Origin: an uncultured Clostridia bacterium
Lineage (GTDB): Bacteria; Bacillota; Clostridia; Christensenellales; Aristaeellaceae
Reading direction: 5' to 3'
Assembly (NCBI GenBank): GCA_946615495.1
Contig: CAMOHY010000001.1
Span: 1-39,826 of the forward strand
DNA: 39,826 bases
Made by a program: the position numbers and the translations under genes. This document shows positions 15,860-23,052 of this stretch, in pieces. Every line of letters starts with the position of its first letter. Position 1 is the stretch's first letter. The notes under the pieces are model-generated. The model had not been told where the DNA came from and made no database searches. It was given only the letters and a program-made list of their open reading frames with translations.

Positions 15860-15906
15860 ACGCCCTGCTGCACTCTCAACATGAAAAATTGCAGCAGGGT
15901 GTTTTT
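15860..15906 (+). terminator. Terminator between regulator region and GH13 gene
   Basis: A 13-bp stem with one G-T pair (15860-15872 with 15890-15902; core CCCTGCTGC/GCAGCAGGG) is followed by TTTTT. It terminates rightward transcription from the regulator. Read leftward it is followed by a weaker GTTTCTTATT, so it may also end the glycan operon. Nothing else was seen in 15907-15958. Confidence 0.8.
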
Positions 15907-15958
15907 ATAGAATCGTCCTTCAGGCTCATCGCTGCTTTCCTTTGGCAGCCCGCCTTGC

Positions 15959-17635
15959 TTAAACCGGGCGGCGCAGCACCACCGCTTCGTAGGGCTGCAA
16001 GGTCAGGCTTGGTTCATCCACCGCGCTTCTGTTCAGATTTGTAATCAGTATCTGCGTGCCTGAAAAGCCTTCCGGCAAAGTGTACGCCTGTTTTTTGTCC
16101 GAAAAGTTACAGATCACCAGTAATTTTTCTCCAGCCAATTCACGGATATATACGCACAGATTTGGATCATTCTTTTCCAGCAAGGCATACGAGCCATATA
16201 CGATTACAGGATAGGTTTTACGAAGCCGAATCAGCTTTTGATAATAATAAAAGATGGAATTCGGATCGGCCAGCGCCGCTTCCGCATTGATTTCCGTATA
16301 GTTGGGATTGACACGAATCCAGGGCGTGCCGGTAGTGAAGCCGGCGTTGGGGCGGGCGGACCACTGCATCGGCGTGCGCGCGTTGTCCCGGCTTTTGAAC
16401 AGCAGGAAGGGCCAGAATTGCGCATGGGTCAAAGGCCCGTTTTCCACCCAGGTGCGATACCCGTTCAGGCTGTCGATATCACGGAATTCGGAAAGCGATT
16501 CAAAGGGACAGTTGGTCATGCCCAACTCCTCGCCCTGATAAATATACGGCGTTCCCTGCATCATATGCAGCCAGGTTGCCAGCAGCTTCGCGCTGACCAC
16601 GCGGAACGCCGGTCTGTCGTCCCCAAACTGGGATACGGAACGGGGCTGATCGTGATTGCCCAGAAACAGGCTGTTCCATGCCTTGCCATTCAGCCCGGTT
16701 TGCCATTTGCTGAACACGGCGCGCAGAAACGGCATACTGATTTTGTTGGTACGCCACCCCGCGTATTTTCCCGGCACATCCACATGCTCAAACTGAAACA
16801 CCATGTTCAGCTCATGCGTATCCTCGCCGGCATAAAGCCGGGCCTGCTCCACCGTGACCCCGGAGGTTTCGCCCACGGTCATGATATCGTAATGGGAAAG
16901 CACCCGGCTGTTCATTTCGCGCAGGTACTCATGCACATGGGGGCCATGAATGCAGTAAGGCGTAAAATCGCCGTACTGCGCGCCATTTTCCGCCGGTCCG
17001 TCGGGTAATATGTCCGGCTTGGAAATCATGCTGATAACGTCCATCCTGAAGCCGTCGATCCCCTTGTCGCACCACCAGGTCATCATACGGTAGATTTCGT
17101 CCCGCAAGGCGGGGCTGCTCCAGTTCAGATCCGGCTGTTTCGGGGAAAACAGATGCAGGTAATACATGCCTGTGGCGCCGTCCCGCGTCCAGGTGGAGCC
17201 GCCGAACCAGGAGCCCCAGTTGTTGGGCGGCCCCCCATTTTTGCCATCCCGCCATATGTAATAATTTCGGTAAGGGCTGTTCACGCTTTTCCGGCTTTCT
17301 ACAAACCATTTGTGCTCATCGGAGGAATGGTTCACCACCAGATCCATCACAATCTTAAGACCCTTGCCGTGCGCTTGGGAAAGCAGCCGGTCAAAATCCT
17401 CCATGGTGCCAAATTCCGCCATGATTGCTTGATAATCGCTGATATCGTAGCCATTGTCCGCGTTGGGCGATTGATAAACCGGGGACAGCCAGATCACGTC
17501 CACCCCCAGCAATTTCAGATAATCCAGCTTGGAAATGATTCCATTCAAGTCGCCGATACCATCGCCGTTTGAATCCATAAAGCTGCGCGGATAAATCTGG
17601 TATACCACCGCTTCCTTCCACCAGGCCCTGTTCAT
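15959..17635 (-). CDS. GH13 alpha-glucosidase (oligo-1,6-glucosidase type)
   Basis: This 558-residue cytoplasmic glycosidase has the usual length of the GH13 oligo-1,6-glucosidase group and no signal peptide. Catalytic residues are visible: nucleophile Asp199 in GIDGFRMDVI, acid/base Glu256 in MTVGETSGV, and Asp329 in FLGNHDQPRS; DLVVNHSS at 98-105 is the region I motif. Val200 after the nucleophile is the residue linked to alpha-1,6 preference. It probably cleaves isomaltose-type oligosaccharides. The ATG overlaps the NagB-like stop (ATGA), making it the last gene of the long leftward operon. An alpha-glucosidase is an odd companion to beta-mannosidase and beta-glucosidase genes. Confidence 0.95.
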   Translation of the reverse strand: MNRAWWKEAVVYQIYPRSFMDSNGDGIGDLNGIISKLDYLKLLGVDVIWLSPVYQSPNADNGYDISDYQAIMAEFGTMEDFDRLLSQAHGKGLKIVMDLVVNHSSDEHKWFVESRKSVNSPYRNYYIWRDGKNGGPPNNWGSWFGGSTWTRDGATGMYYLHLFSPKQPDLNWSSPALRDEIYRMMTWWCDKGIDGFRMDVISMISKPDILPDGPAENGAQYGDFTPYCIHGPHVHEYLREMNSRVLSHYDIMTVGETSGVTVEQARLYAGEDTHELNMVFQFEHVDVPGKYAGWRTNKISMPFLRAVFSKWQTGLNGKAWNSLFLGNHDQPRSVSQFGDDRPAFRVVSAKLLATWLHMMQGTPYIYQGEELGMTNCPFESLSEFRDIDSLNGYRTWVENGPLTHAQFWPFLLFKSRDNARTPMQWSARPNAGFTTGTPWIRVNPNYTEINAEAALADPNSIFYYYQKLIRLRKTYPVIVYGSYALLEKNDPNLCVYIRELAGEKLLVICNFSDKKQAYTLPEGFSGTQILITNLNRSAVDEPSLTLQPYEAVVLRRPV

Positions 17636-18564
17636 CCTGCGCTCCCCCCTGTCTTCCGTCCGTCAATCCAGGTTCTTCCGCTTTTTTCCAGGATTGGGAT
17701 TACCCGGCCCGCGGCGGCGCGATCCGTTACCAGCACGCCATGCGGCAGGATTTTGAGCACGGTGGCAGGCAGCTTTTCTGTCGGGGGCGTCAAAACCATC
17801 TTTTCCAGGATCTCCGCTTTATGCTCGCCGCTCACCTGCAGGATTACGCAGCGACTTTCAAACATATGGCGAACGCCCAGCGTTATGCCCCGGCTCAGGC
17901 GTATGCTACCGGAAAAATACTTTTGGCCCACCCGCGCTGTGGTTTCATCCAAATCCACCACGCAGGCGTACCGGTCAAAATCGCCGCCCGGCTCGTTCAA
18001 TCCCAGATGGCCATTCATGCCCAAGCCCAGCAGCATCAGATCGATGCCGCCGTGATTCTGGATCGCCTGATCCACCCGGCGGCAGGCTTCCTGAATATCC
18101 GGCAGATGAATATCAAAGCGGGTGATCTGGCTTTCCCGGATGCGAAGCGGGCCATAGAAATGCTTCATCATGAAAGCGTTGCAGTTTTCTGTCTCATCCT
18201 GTAAATCCAGCCATTCATCCAGCGCCACAAAATGCGCCTTTGAAAAATCTGCTTCTCCTTTTTCCGCCATTGCCCGCAGGATTTGATACGTTCGTATCGC
18301 CGTGTTTCCCGCCGCCAACGAAAAAAGGGCGTCGGGCCGCTGACGCGCTGTCTGAGCAATAAGCATGGCGCTCCTTTGGCTCATGGCTTCTTCGTCCCGT
18401 TCCAGGTATACCCTGTCCGGCAGTCCAATCGGCAGCGAAGCGCCTTTTTGCATAGCAATCTCCTCCATGCAATGGGCCAGGCAGTTGGTTTGCACATTAT
18501 GGGCAATACAGGCCGCGCAGTCGCCGTGGAGCTTACAGATCACATAGGGGCAGTTGCAGCGCAT
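17632..18564 (-). CDS. NagB-type deaminase with Cys-rich N-terminal extension
   Basis: The main part (about residues 38-310) is a glucosamine-6-phosphate deaminase/isomerase fold: FSLAAGNTAIRTYQIL in place of the usual TGSTP phosphate loop, HFVALDEWLDL, and the active-site LGLGMNGHLGLNEPGGD. It would convert glucosamine-6-phosphate to fructose-6-phosphate and ammonia. Before it lies a 37-residue segment with Cys at 3, 5, 10, 16, 19, 28 and 32 and His at 13, 22 and 31, like small clostridial Cys-rich putative metal-binding proteins. AAAGGAGG 7 nt upstream supports 18564. A second strong site, GGAGGA, precedes an in-frame ATG at 18453, so a 273-residue form without the extension is equally likely. 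Confidence 0.88.
   Translation of the reverse strand: MRCNCPYVICKLHGDCAACIAHNVQTNCLAHCMEEIAMQKGASLPIGLPDRVYLERDEEAMSQRSAMLIAQTARQRPDALFSLAAGNTAIRTYQILRAMAEKGEADFSKAHFVALDEWLDLQDETENCNAFMMKHFYGPLRIRESQITRFDIHLPDIQEACRRVDQAIQNHGGIDLMLLGLGMNGHLGLNEPGGDFDRYACVVDLDETTARVGQKYFSGSIRLSRGITLGVRHMFESRCVILQVSGEHKAEILEKMVLTPPTEKLPATVLKILPHGVLVTDRAAAGRVIPILEKSGRTWIDGRKTGGSAG
18451..18466 (-). promoter_or_regulatory. Internal ribosome-binding site and start in the NagB-like gene
   Basis: GGAGGA (18466-18461) lies 7 nt before an in-frame ATG (18453-18451), exactly where the Cys-rich extension ends and NagB homology begins. It overlaps codons for Met33-Glu34-Glu35. It would allow a second, extension-free product from the same message. 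Confidence 0.55.
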
Positions 18565-18578
18565 CCTTTATCCTCCTT

Positions 18579-19580
18579 TCAGACCATTCGGGTCAGGCCG
18601 AGCCCCGCGGCTTCCTGCTCTATGGTTTCCTTCGGGGCTTGGTCCAGCGCGTCCAGAGCGAGCAGGATGCCGCCCACCACCGGCTCCAATTTGCTTTGGC
18701 GGATTTCCGCCAAAGGCGCGCCTTGCCTCAATCGTTCCTGTACGCCGTGGCACAGCGCTGCCGCCCGGCATTTGAAGAGGCTGCCGGACAGAACAACTTC
18801 CGTTTTCTGCGCCGTCATATTCAGCTTTTTCAAACCGGCCACCGCGTAATCGGCCATGTCCGCGCCAAGCTGATATAATAGCTCATTTGCTGTGTCATCC
18901 CCTTTGAGCGCCGCCGCTTCCACAAACCTGGGCAATGCGCACACGGCATCGTGGTGCAGCCGCCCTTCCACCTTTTTCCGAAGCAGCTCCATAGGCGTTT
19001 TGCACTCCATGGCATTCAGCACAGGAAAGATCAGTCCGGTGGGCCTGCGCAGACCCGATTCCATATCGATCACCGCCTGAATGGCGCGCAGGCCCAAAGC
19101 GCTGCCGCCCTGGCAATCATCATGAACATAATAGCCAAAGACCCACTCCTGCCCCATCCCGTTTCTCACGGCACAGTTGAAGCCGGTACCGGCGCACAGC
19201 ACGGCTCCTGCGGCGGAAGCGGCGCCCGCACGCAGGGCGATCACGCAATCATTCACTACGCGAACCTGGGATGCTGTAAGCCCCAGCGCACCGGAAAGCG
19301 CTTTTTCAACGATTCTGTCGTCTCCCGGCCAATCCACCCCTGACATGCCCGCAACGGCCTGACAGATGGGCGGCAAATCTGCTTTTGCCTGGATGGCCAG
19401 ATCCTGCATGGCAAGCCGCAGGCCGTCCATGGCCTGATCCATGCCGGACGTGGACCAGCAGGCCCCCGGTCCTCTCCCCGCGGCCAGCAGGTGCCCCCGC
19501 GTATCGGCCAAAAGCACCTGGGTTTTGCTGGCTCCCTGGTCAATGGCCAGGATACCGCCCTGCCTAACGGGAGCCATCAT
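18579..19580 (-). CDS. BadF/BcrA-type sugar kinase (GlcNAc kinase-like)
   Basis: This 333-residue ASKHA-fold ATPase is of the BadF/BadG/BcrA/BcrD type that includes N-acetylglucosamine kinase. The N-terminal phosphate-1 loop reads GGILAIDQGASKTQVLLAD (residues 8-26), VVNDCVIALRAGA carries the probable catalytic Asp, and AAGAVLCAGTGFNCAVRN is the phosphate-2 segment. Between GH4 and the NagB-like gene it probably phosphorylates an amino sugar or hexose released by the glycosidases. The ATG overlaps the GH4 stop. A second ATG follows immediately, so the start is certain to within one codon. The substrate is inferred from context. Confidence 0.85.
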   Translation of the reverse strand: MMAPVRQGGILAIDQGASKTQVLLADTRGHLLAAGRGPGACWSTSGMDQAMDGLRLAMQDLAIQAKADLPPICQAVAGMSGVDWPGDDRIVEKALSGALGLTASQVRVVNDCVIALRAGAASAAGAVLCAGTGFNCAVRNGMGQEWVFGYYVHDDCQGGSALGLRAIQAVIDMESGLRRPTGLIFPVLNAMECKTPMELLRKKVEGRLHHDAVCALPRFVEAAALKGDDTANELLYQLGADMADYAVAGLKKLNMTAQKTEVVLSGSLFKCRAAALCHGVQERLRQGAPLAEIRQSKLEPVVGGILLALDALDQAPKETIEQEAAGLGLTRMV

Positions 19581-20833
19581 AAATGGAACTGCGGCAGGAA
19601 TTCTTTGTTGGCCGCCAGCAGCTCCGGCACCATTTTTTCGATCAGCTCATAATCCCGCACCAGCGGATGGGCCAACAGCGCCAGCTTCATTTTTTCCACG
19701 CTGCCTTCCACAGCTGCTTCCACTGCCAGCTGCTCATAGTTCTTCACCTCGGCGATCAGGCCCCAGCACATGGGAGGCACATGCGCCACGTGCAGCGGGG
19801 CCATTCCACGGGCATTTACCAGGCAGGGGATTTCCACCACCGCGCTGTCCGGCAGGAAGGGCACCGCGCCGCGATTGGGCACATTGACCACCATTTCAGT
19901 ATCCTGATTGTTGTATACGGCGTTGACGAAATTCATGGCCACTTCGCTGTAACCGCCGCCGCCCCGTTTAGCCAGCGCCGCGGGCTTTTCATCGCAGGCG
20001 GGATCCGCGTAGGCAGCGTACACTTCCTTTTCCAGCAGCTGCACTTCCTCGCCCCGGGTCATTTTCGCGTCTTTCAGCCATTGCACTCTGCGCTTCGTGT
20101 GGTAATACCAGGCCAGATACGGGCTGGGCAGCACGCCCATGAGCTTTTGCAAATCCAGGTCGATGGCATCGTTCACCTTGGCCAGCGCTTCAAACTGCTC
20201 CTCGGTTAAAGGTTTTCCGTCGATGGTGATGTTGCTGATAAAATTCATGTGATTCAGGCCCACATAGTCGTATTGCACCTGCCTGTATTCCACGCCAAAG
20301 GCTTTTTTAGCCCACATTTTGGGGAAAATGCCGCCGGAGCAGAACCCGGCAATGTTGGCCTTCGTATAGCGGGTAACGGCTTCCGTAATCAACCCGGTGG
20401 GGTTGGTGTAATTGATTAGCCACCCATGGGGAGAAAGCTTTTCCATCCTTTCCGCCACGTGCAGCATGACGGGGATGGTGCGCATGGCCTTCATCATGCC
20501 GCCCGCCCCGGTGGTTTCCTGACCCACCAAGCCGTAGCGGATGGGGATTTTTTCATCCACCACGCGCTGCCGGTTGCCGCCCACGCGAATCTGGGTATCC
20601 ACAAAATCCGCGCCGTCCAACGCGTCGTCCAATATCAGGGTGGAGCGGATGGGCACAGCCAGCCCCTTCTTTTTCGCAAAGCGCCGGCAAAACCCCGTCA
20701 TGATTTCCAGCCGTTTTTCGTCGATATCATACAGCACCATTTCATCCACGGGCAATTGATCTTTGCGCACGGCTAATTCATCCAAAAGCTCCGGCGTATA
20801 GGAGCTGCCTGCACCAACAACCGTAAATTTCAT
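19577..20833 (-). CDS. GH4 glycosidase, 6-phospho-beta-glucosidase-like, variant motif
   Basis: This 418-residue NAD- and Mn-dependent glycosidase is of family GH4. It opens MKFTVVGAGSSYTPELLDEL as in 6-phospho-beta-glucosidases, with INYTNPTGLITEAV near residue 140. The metal-binding Cys165 lies in GFCSGGIFP, where phospho-specific members usually have CNVPI or CDMPI. His195 in VGLNHMNF is the second metal ligand, and YY at 243-244 covers the catalytic Tyr region. The change after Cys may alter phosphate recognition. The locus has an ABC importer and no PTS, so a phosphorylated substrate would need one of the nearby kinases. AAGGAG upstream supports the start. Confidence 0.88.
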   Translation of the reverse strand: MKFTVVGAGSSYTPELLDELAVRKDQLPVDEMVLYDIDEKRLEIMTGFCRRFAKKKGLAVPIRSTLILDDALDGADFVDTQIRVGGNRQRVVDEKIPIRYGLVGQETTGAGGMMKAMRTIPVMLHVAERMEKLSPHGWLINYTNPTGLITEAVTRYTKANIAGFCSGGIFPKMWAKKAFGVEYRQVQYDYVGLNHMNFISNITIDGKPLTEEQFEALAKVNDAIDLDLQKLMGVLPSPYLAWYYHTKRRVQWLKDAKMTRGEEVQLLEKEVYAAYADPACDEKPAALAKRGGGGYSEVAMNFVNAVYNNQDTEMVVNVPNRGAVPFLPDSAVVEIPCLVNARGMAPLHVAHVPPMCWGLIAEVKNYEQLAVEAAVEGSVEKMKLALLAHPLVRDYELIEKMVPELLAANKEFLPQFHL

Positions 20834-20854
20834 ATTGTTTTCACTCCTTGCTTC

Positions 20855-22216
20855 TTACAAGCATTCACCGTTTGTTTCCATCACTTTCTTGTACCAAAAA
20901 GCGCTGTCTTTCACGGTGCGTTTCTGTGTCTGATAATCCACATAGGTCAGGCCAAAACGCTCCCGGTATCCATTCGACCATTCAAAATTATCAAAGAAGC
21001 TCCAGTAGAAATAACCTCTAATATCCACCTTTTCCTCCACGGCCCGCTTGAGGGAGAGCAGATAACGATGCAGATAGTCCTGACGATTGGGATCGTGCAC
21101 CTTTCCGTCCAGGCTCACCGCGTCATGGGCATCGAACCCGTTTTCCGTAATCATGATGGGCGTTTGATACCGTTCATACAGAAAACGGGGCCCCCAATAC
21201 AGACTGTCCGGCAGGAGGGGCCAGTCCAAGGCATTGCGCGGATGGCCCGCCGGGAACGGCACAGGTTCGGGCCGTCCGTTTTTCCCCGCCCGCCAAAGCT
21301 TCCCCTGATAAATGTTTTGGCCGTAAAAATCCAGAGGCTGGTGGATGATCTCCAAATCTTTTTCCCACCCACGGGGCAGATATTGTTCATATCCTTTCAG
21401 GCCGTCCTGGGGATAAACGCCCAGCATGACCGGATCGGAAAACCAGGCGATATTCCAGGCGGGGCCGATCACGCTGTCGGGCGCACACTCAAAATACGCC
21501 TGCCGCGCTGCTTCCACGTCCTGGGTCTGTTCAGTAAATGGCACCGCCGGATCGCCGCAAGGCGCATAGCCGACGCGCGCATCCGGAACCAGCTCCCGCA
21601 GCGTTTGCACGGCCCGGCCATGGGCCAGCATCAGATTGTGATCCATCCGCACGATATCATCCGCGCCGCAGCGCAGGCCCGGCGCATGCACGCCCAGGGA
21701 ATAGCCCGATCCGATAATACATTGGGGCTCATTGATGGTGATATAATCCTTGCAGCGGTCCCCCAGGCATTTCGCCACCACGCGCACATAACCGGCAAAC
21801 CATTCCGGCATATCGGGAGAAAGCCACCCGCCCCGCCGCTGCAGCGCGCTGGGCAGATCCCAATGATACAGGGTGCAGAAAGGCCGGATGCCGAAAGAAA
21901 GTAGGCAATCCACCAGCTCAGAATAGAAAGCGAGCCCTTTTTCACAAACAGCGCCAATGCCTTCCGGCATCATCCGGGGCCAACTGATGGAGAACCGGTA
22001 ATTGCGGATACCCATTTGGGCCATCAATTGAATATCATCCTGAAAACGATGATAATGGTCAATGGCCGTATCGCCGTTACTTTGATCTTTTACCGTACCA
22101 GGACGGCGAACAAATTCGTCCCAAATCGATGGGCCCTTACCGTCATCCCGCGCGCCGCCTTCAATCTGGTAAGAAGAAGTGGCTGTGCCCCACAGAAAGT
22201 CCTTTGGAAAACGCAT
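20855..22216 (-). CDS. GH1 beta-glucosidase family protein
   Basis: This 453-residue cytoplasmic beta-glycosidase has the standard GH1 length. It shows the N-terminal FLWGTATSSYQIEGG signature, acid/base Glu163 in ITINEPQ, and nucleophile Glu358 in MITENGFDAH. The C-terminal YFYWSFFDNFEWSNGY contains the aglycone- and glycone-binding Trp residues typical of non-phospho beta-glucosidases. The Glu in DNFEW favours unphosphorylated glucosides, galactosides or mannosides over 6-phospho substrates. GGGAGGA lies 6 nt before the ATG. It follows the second cupin isomerase by 33 bp and precedes GH4 by 21 bp. Confidence 0.95.
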   Translation of the reverse strand: MRFPKDFLWGTATSSYQIEGGARDDGKGPSIWDEFVRRPGTVKDQSNGDTAIDHYHRFQDDIQLMAQMGIRNYRFSISWPRMMPEGIGAVCEKGLAFYSELVDCLLSFGIRPFCTLYHWDLPSALQRRGGWLSPDMPEWFAGYVRVVAKCLGDRCKDYITINEPQCIIGSGYSLGVHAPGLRCGADDIVRMDHNLMLAHGRAVQTLRELVPDARVGYAPCGDPAVPFTEQTQDVEAARQAYFECAPDSVIGPAWNIAWFSDPVMLGVYPQDGLKGYEQYLPRGWEKDLEIIHQPLDFYGQNIYQGKLWRAGKNGRPEPVPFPAGHPRNALDWPLLPDSLYWGPRFLYERYQTPIMITENGFDAHDAVSLDGKVHDPNRQDYLHRYLLSLKRAVEEKVDIRGYFYWSFFDNFEWSNGYRERFGLTYVDYQTQKRTVKDSAFWYKKVMETNGECL

Positions 22217-22249
22217 GCTTTTCCTCCCGTTTTTTATCTTCTAAAAATA

Positions 22250-23029
22250 TTACGGCACAAAGCCCTGCCACACCGTTTGCACCCGCGCAGGATCAGAAAC
22301 GAAAAGAAACCGGTCGGGGTCCTCCATAAACTGCCGGTAGATCGGCTTTCCTTCTTCCAAGCCAAGCCGTATATACCATTCCGGTTTTTTGATGATTAAA
22401 CGCTCTGCGCGGTAAGCAGGGTTTTTCTCCCAGCGAAGTCCTCCGCCTTCCTCTACCAGCGGAAACCAGGCAATACCGCCGTGCCGCCGCACGTCGCCGT
22501 ATTCAAACCCGTAATCACGATCGCACCAGGCCCCGAACGTGAGAGGCTGGGAAGGATCAGCGCTGATGGTCGCATGCGCCCAGCAGGGCGGCACCACCAC
22601 CACGTCTCCCGGCTCCGCTTCCACGGCGAAGCAGCGGCCCGGATTGTCCTGAGCGGTTTCCTGCATATAGATGACGGCTTTGCCCTGCCAAATTTCATAC
22701 ACCTCAGGCGTGGACCAGCCGCAATGGGCCGATACCTTGTGAATGTGGCCCTGGCTGCGGATGGGTTCCCGGCCCAGCTGCCCTGCAGCGTAAGTAACTA
22801 CGCCGAAGAGGAGCATCCGTTCCTGTAGGGCGGGCAGATCCTGCTTTCTGCCCACGTCCATCATAATGGCGTAAACGGGATCGGGGCCCTCGCAGTCCGG
22901 CTCCATAAGGCTCTGGCGCAGGGCGTCCAACCGTCTGTATTCCACGCCCCGGTCAAAGCAATCTTCTCCCAGGCGAAATCCAGCGCAGCCTGGAAGCGGC
23001 TCAATGTCGAAGCCAGGATCAAAATTCAC
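22250..23029 (-). CDS. Cupin-type glucose-6-phosphate isomerase-like protein (second copy)
   Basis: This 259-residue cupin resembles the metal-dependent archaeal-type phosphoglucose isomerase, which interconverts glucose- and fructose-6-phosphate. Metal-binding motif 1 is SQGHIHKVSAHCGWSTPEVY followed by EIWQGKAVIYMQE; motif 2 is AEPGDVVVVPPCWAHATIS. It is longer than the 185-residue copy at 24811 and its sequence is clearly different, so it is not a recent duplicate and may have another sugar-phosphate substrate. The GTG at 23029 is preferred because GGAGGG lies 8 nt upstream; an in-frame TTG at 23047 overlaps that site. It lies 23 bp after the ManA-like gene. Confidence 0.75.
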   Translation of the reverse strand: MNFDPGFDIEPLPGCAGFRLGEDCFDRGVEYRRLDALRQSLMEPDCEGPDPVYAIMMDVGRKQDLPALQERMLLFGVVTYAAGQLGREPIRSQGHIHKVSAHCGWSTPEVYEIWQGKAVIYMQETAQDNPGRCFAVEAEPGDVVVVPPCWAHATISADPSQPLTFGAWCDRDYGFEYGDVRRHGGIAWFPLVEEGGGLRWEKNPAYRAERLIIKKPEWYIRLGLEEGKPIYRQFMEDPDRFLFVSDPARVQTVWQGFVP

Positions 23030-23052
23030 CGAAAATTCCCTCCTCAATTGAT

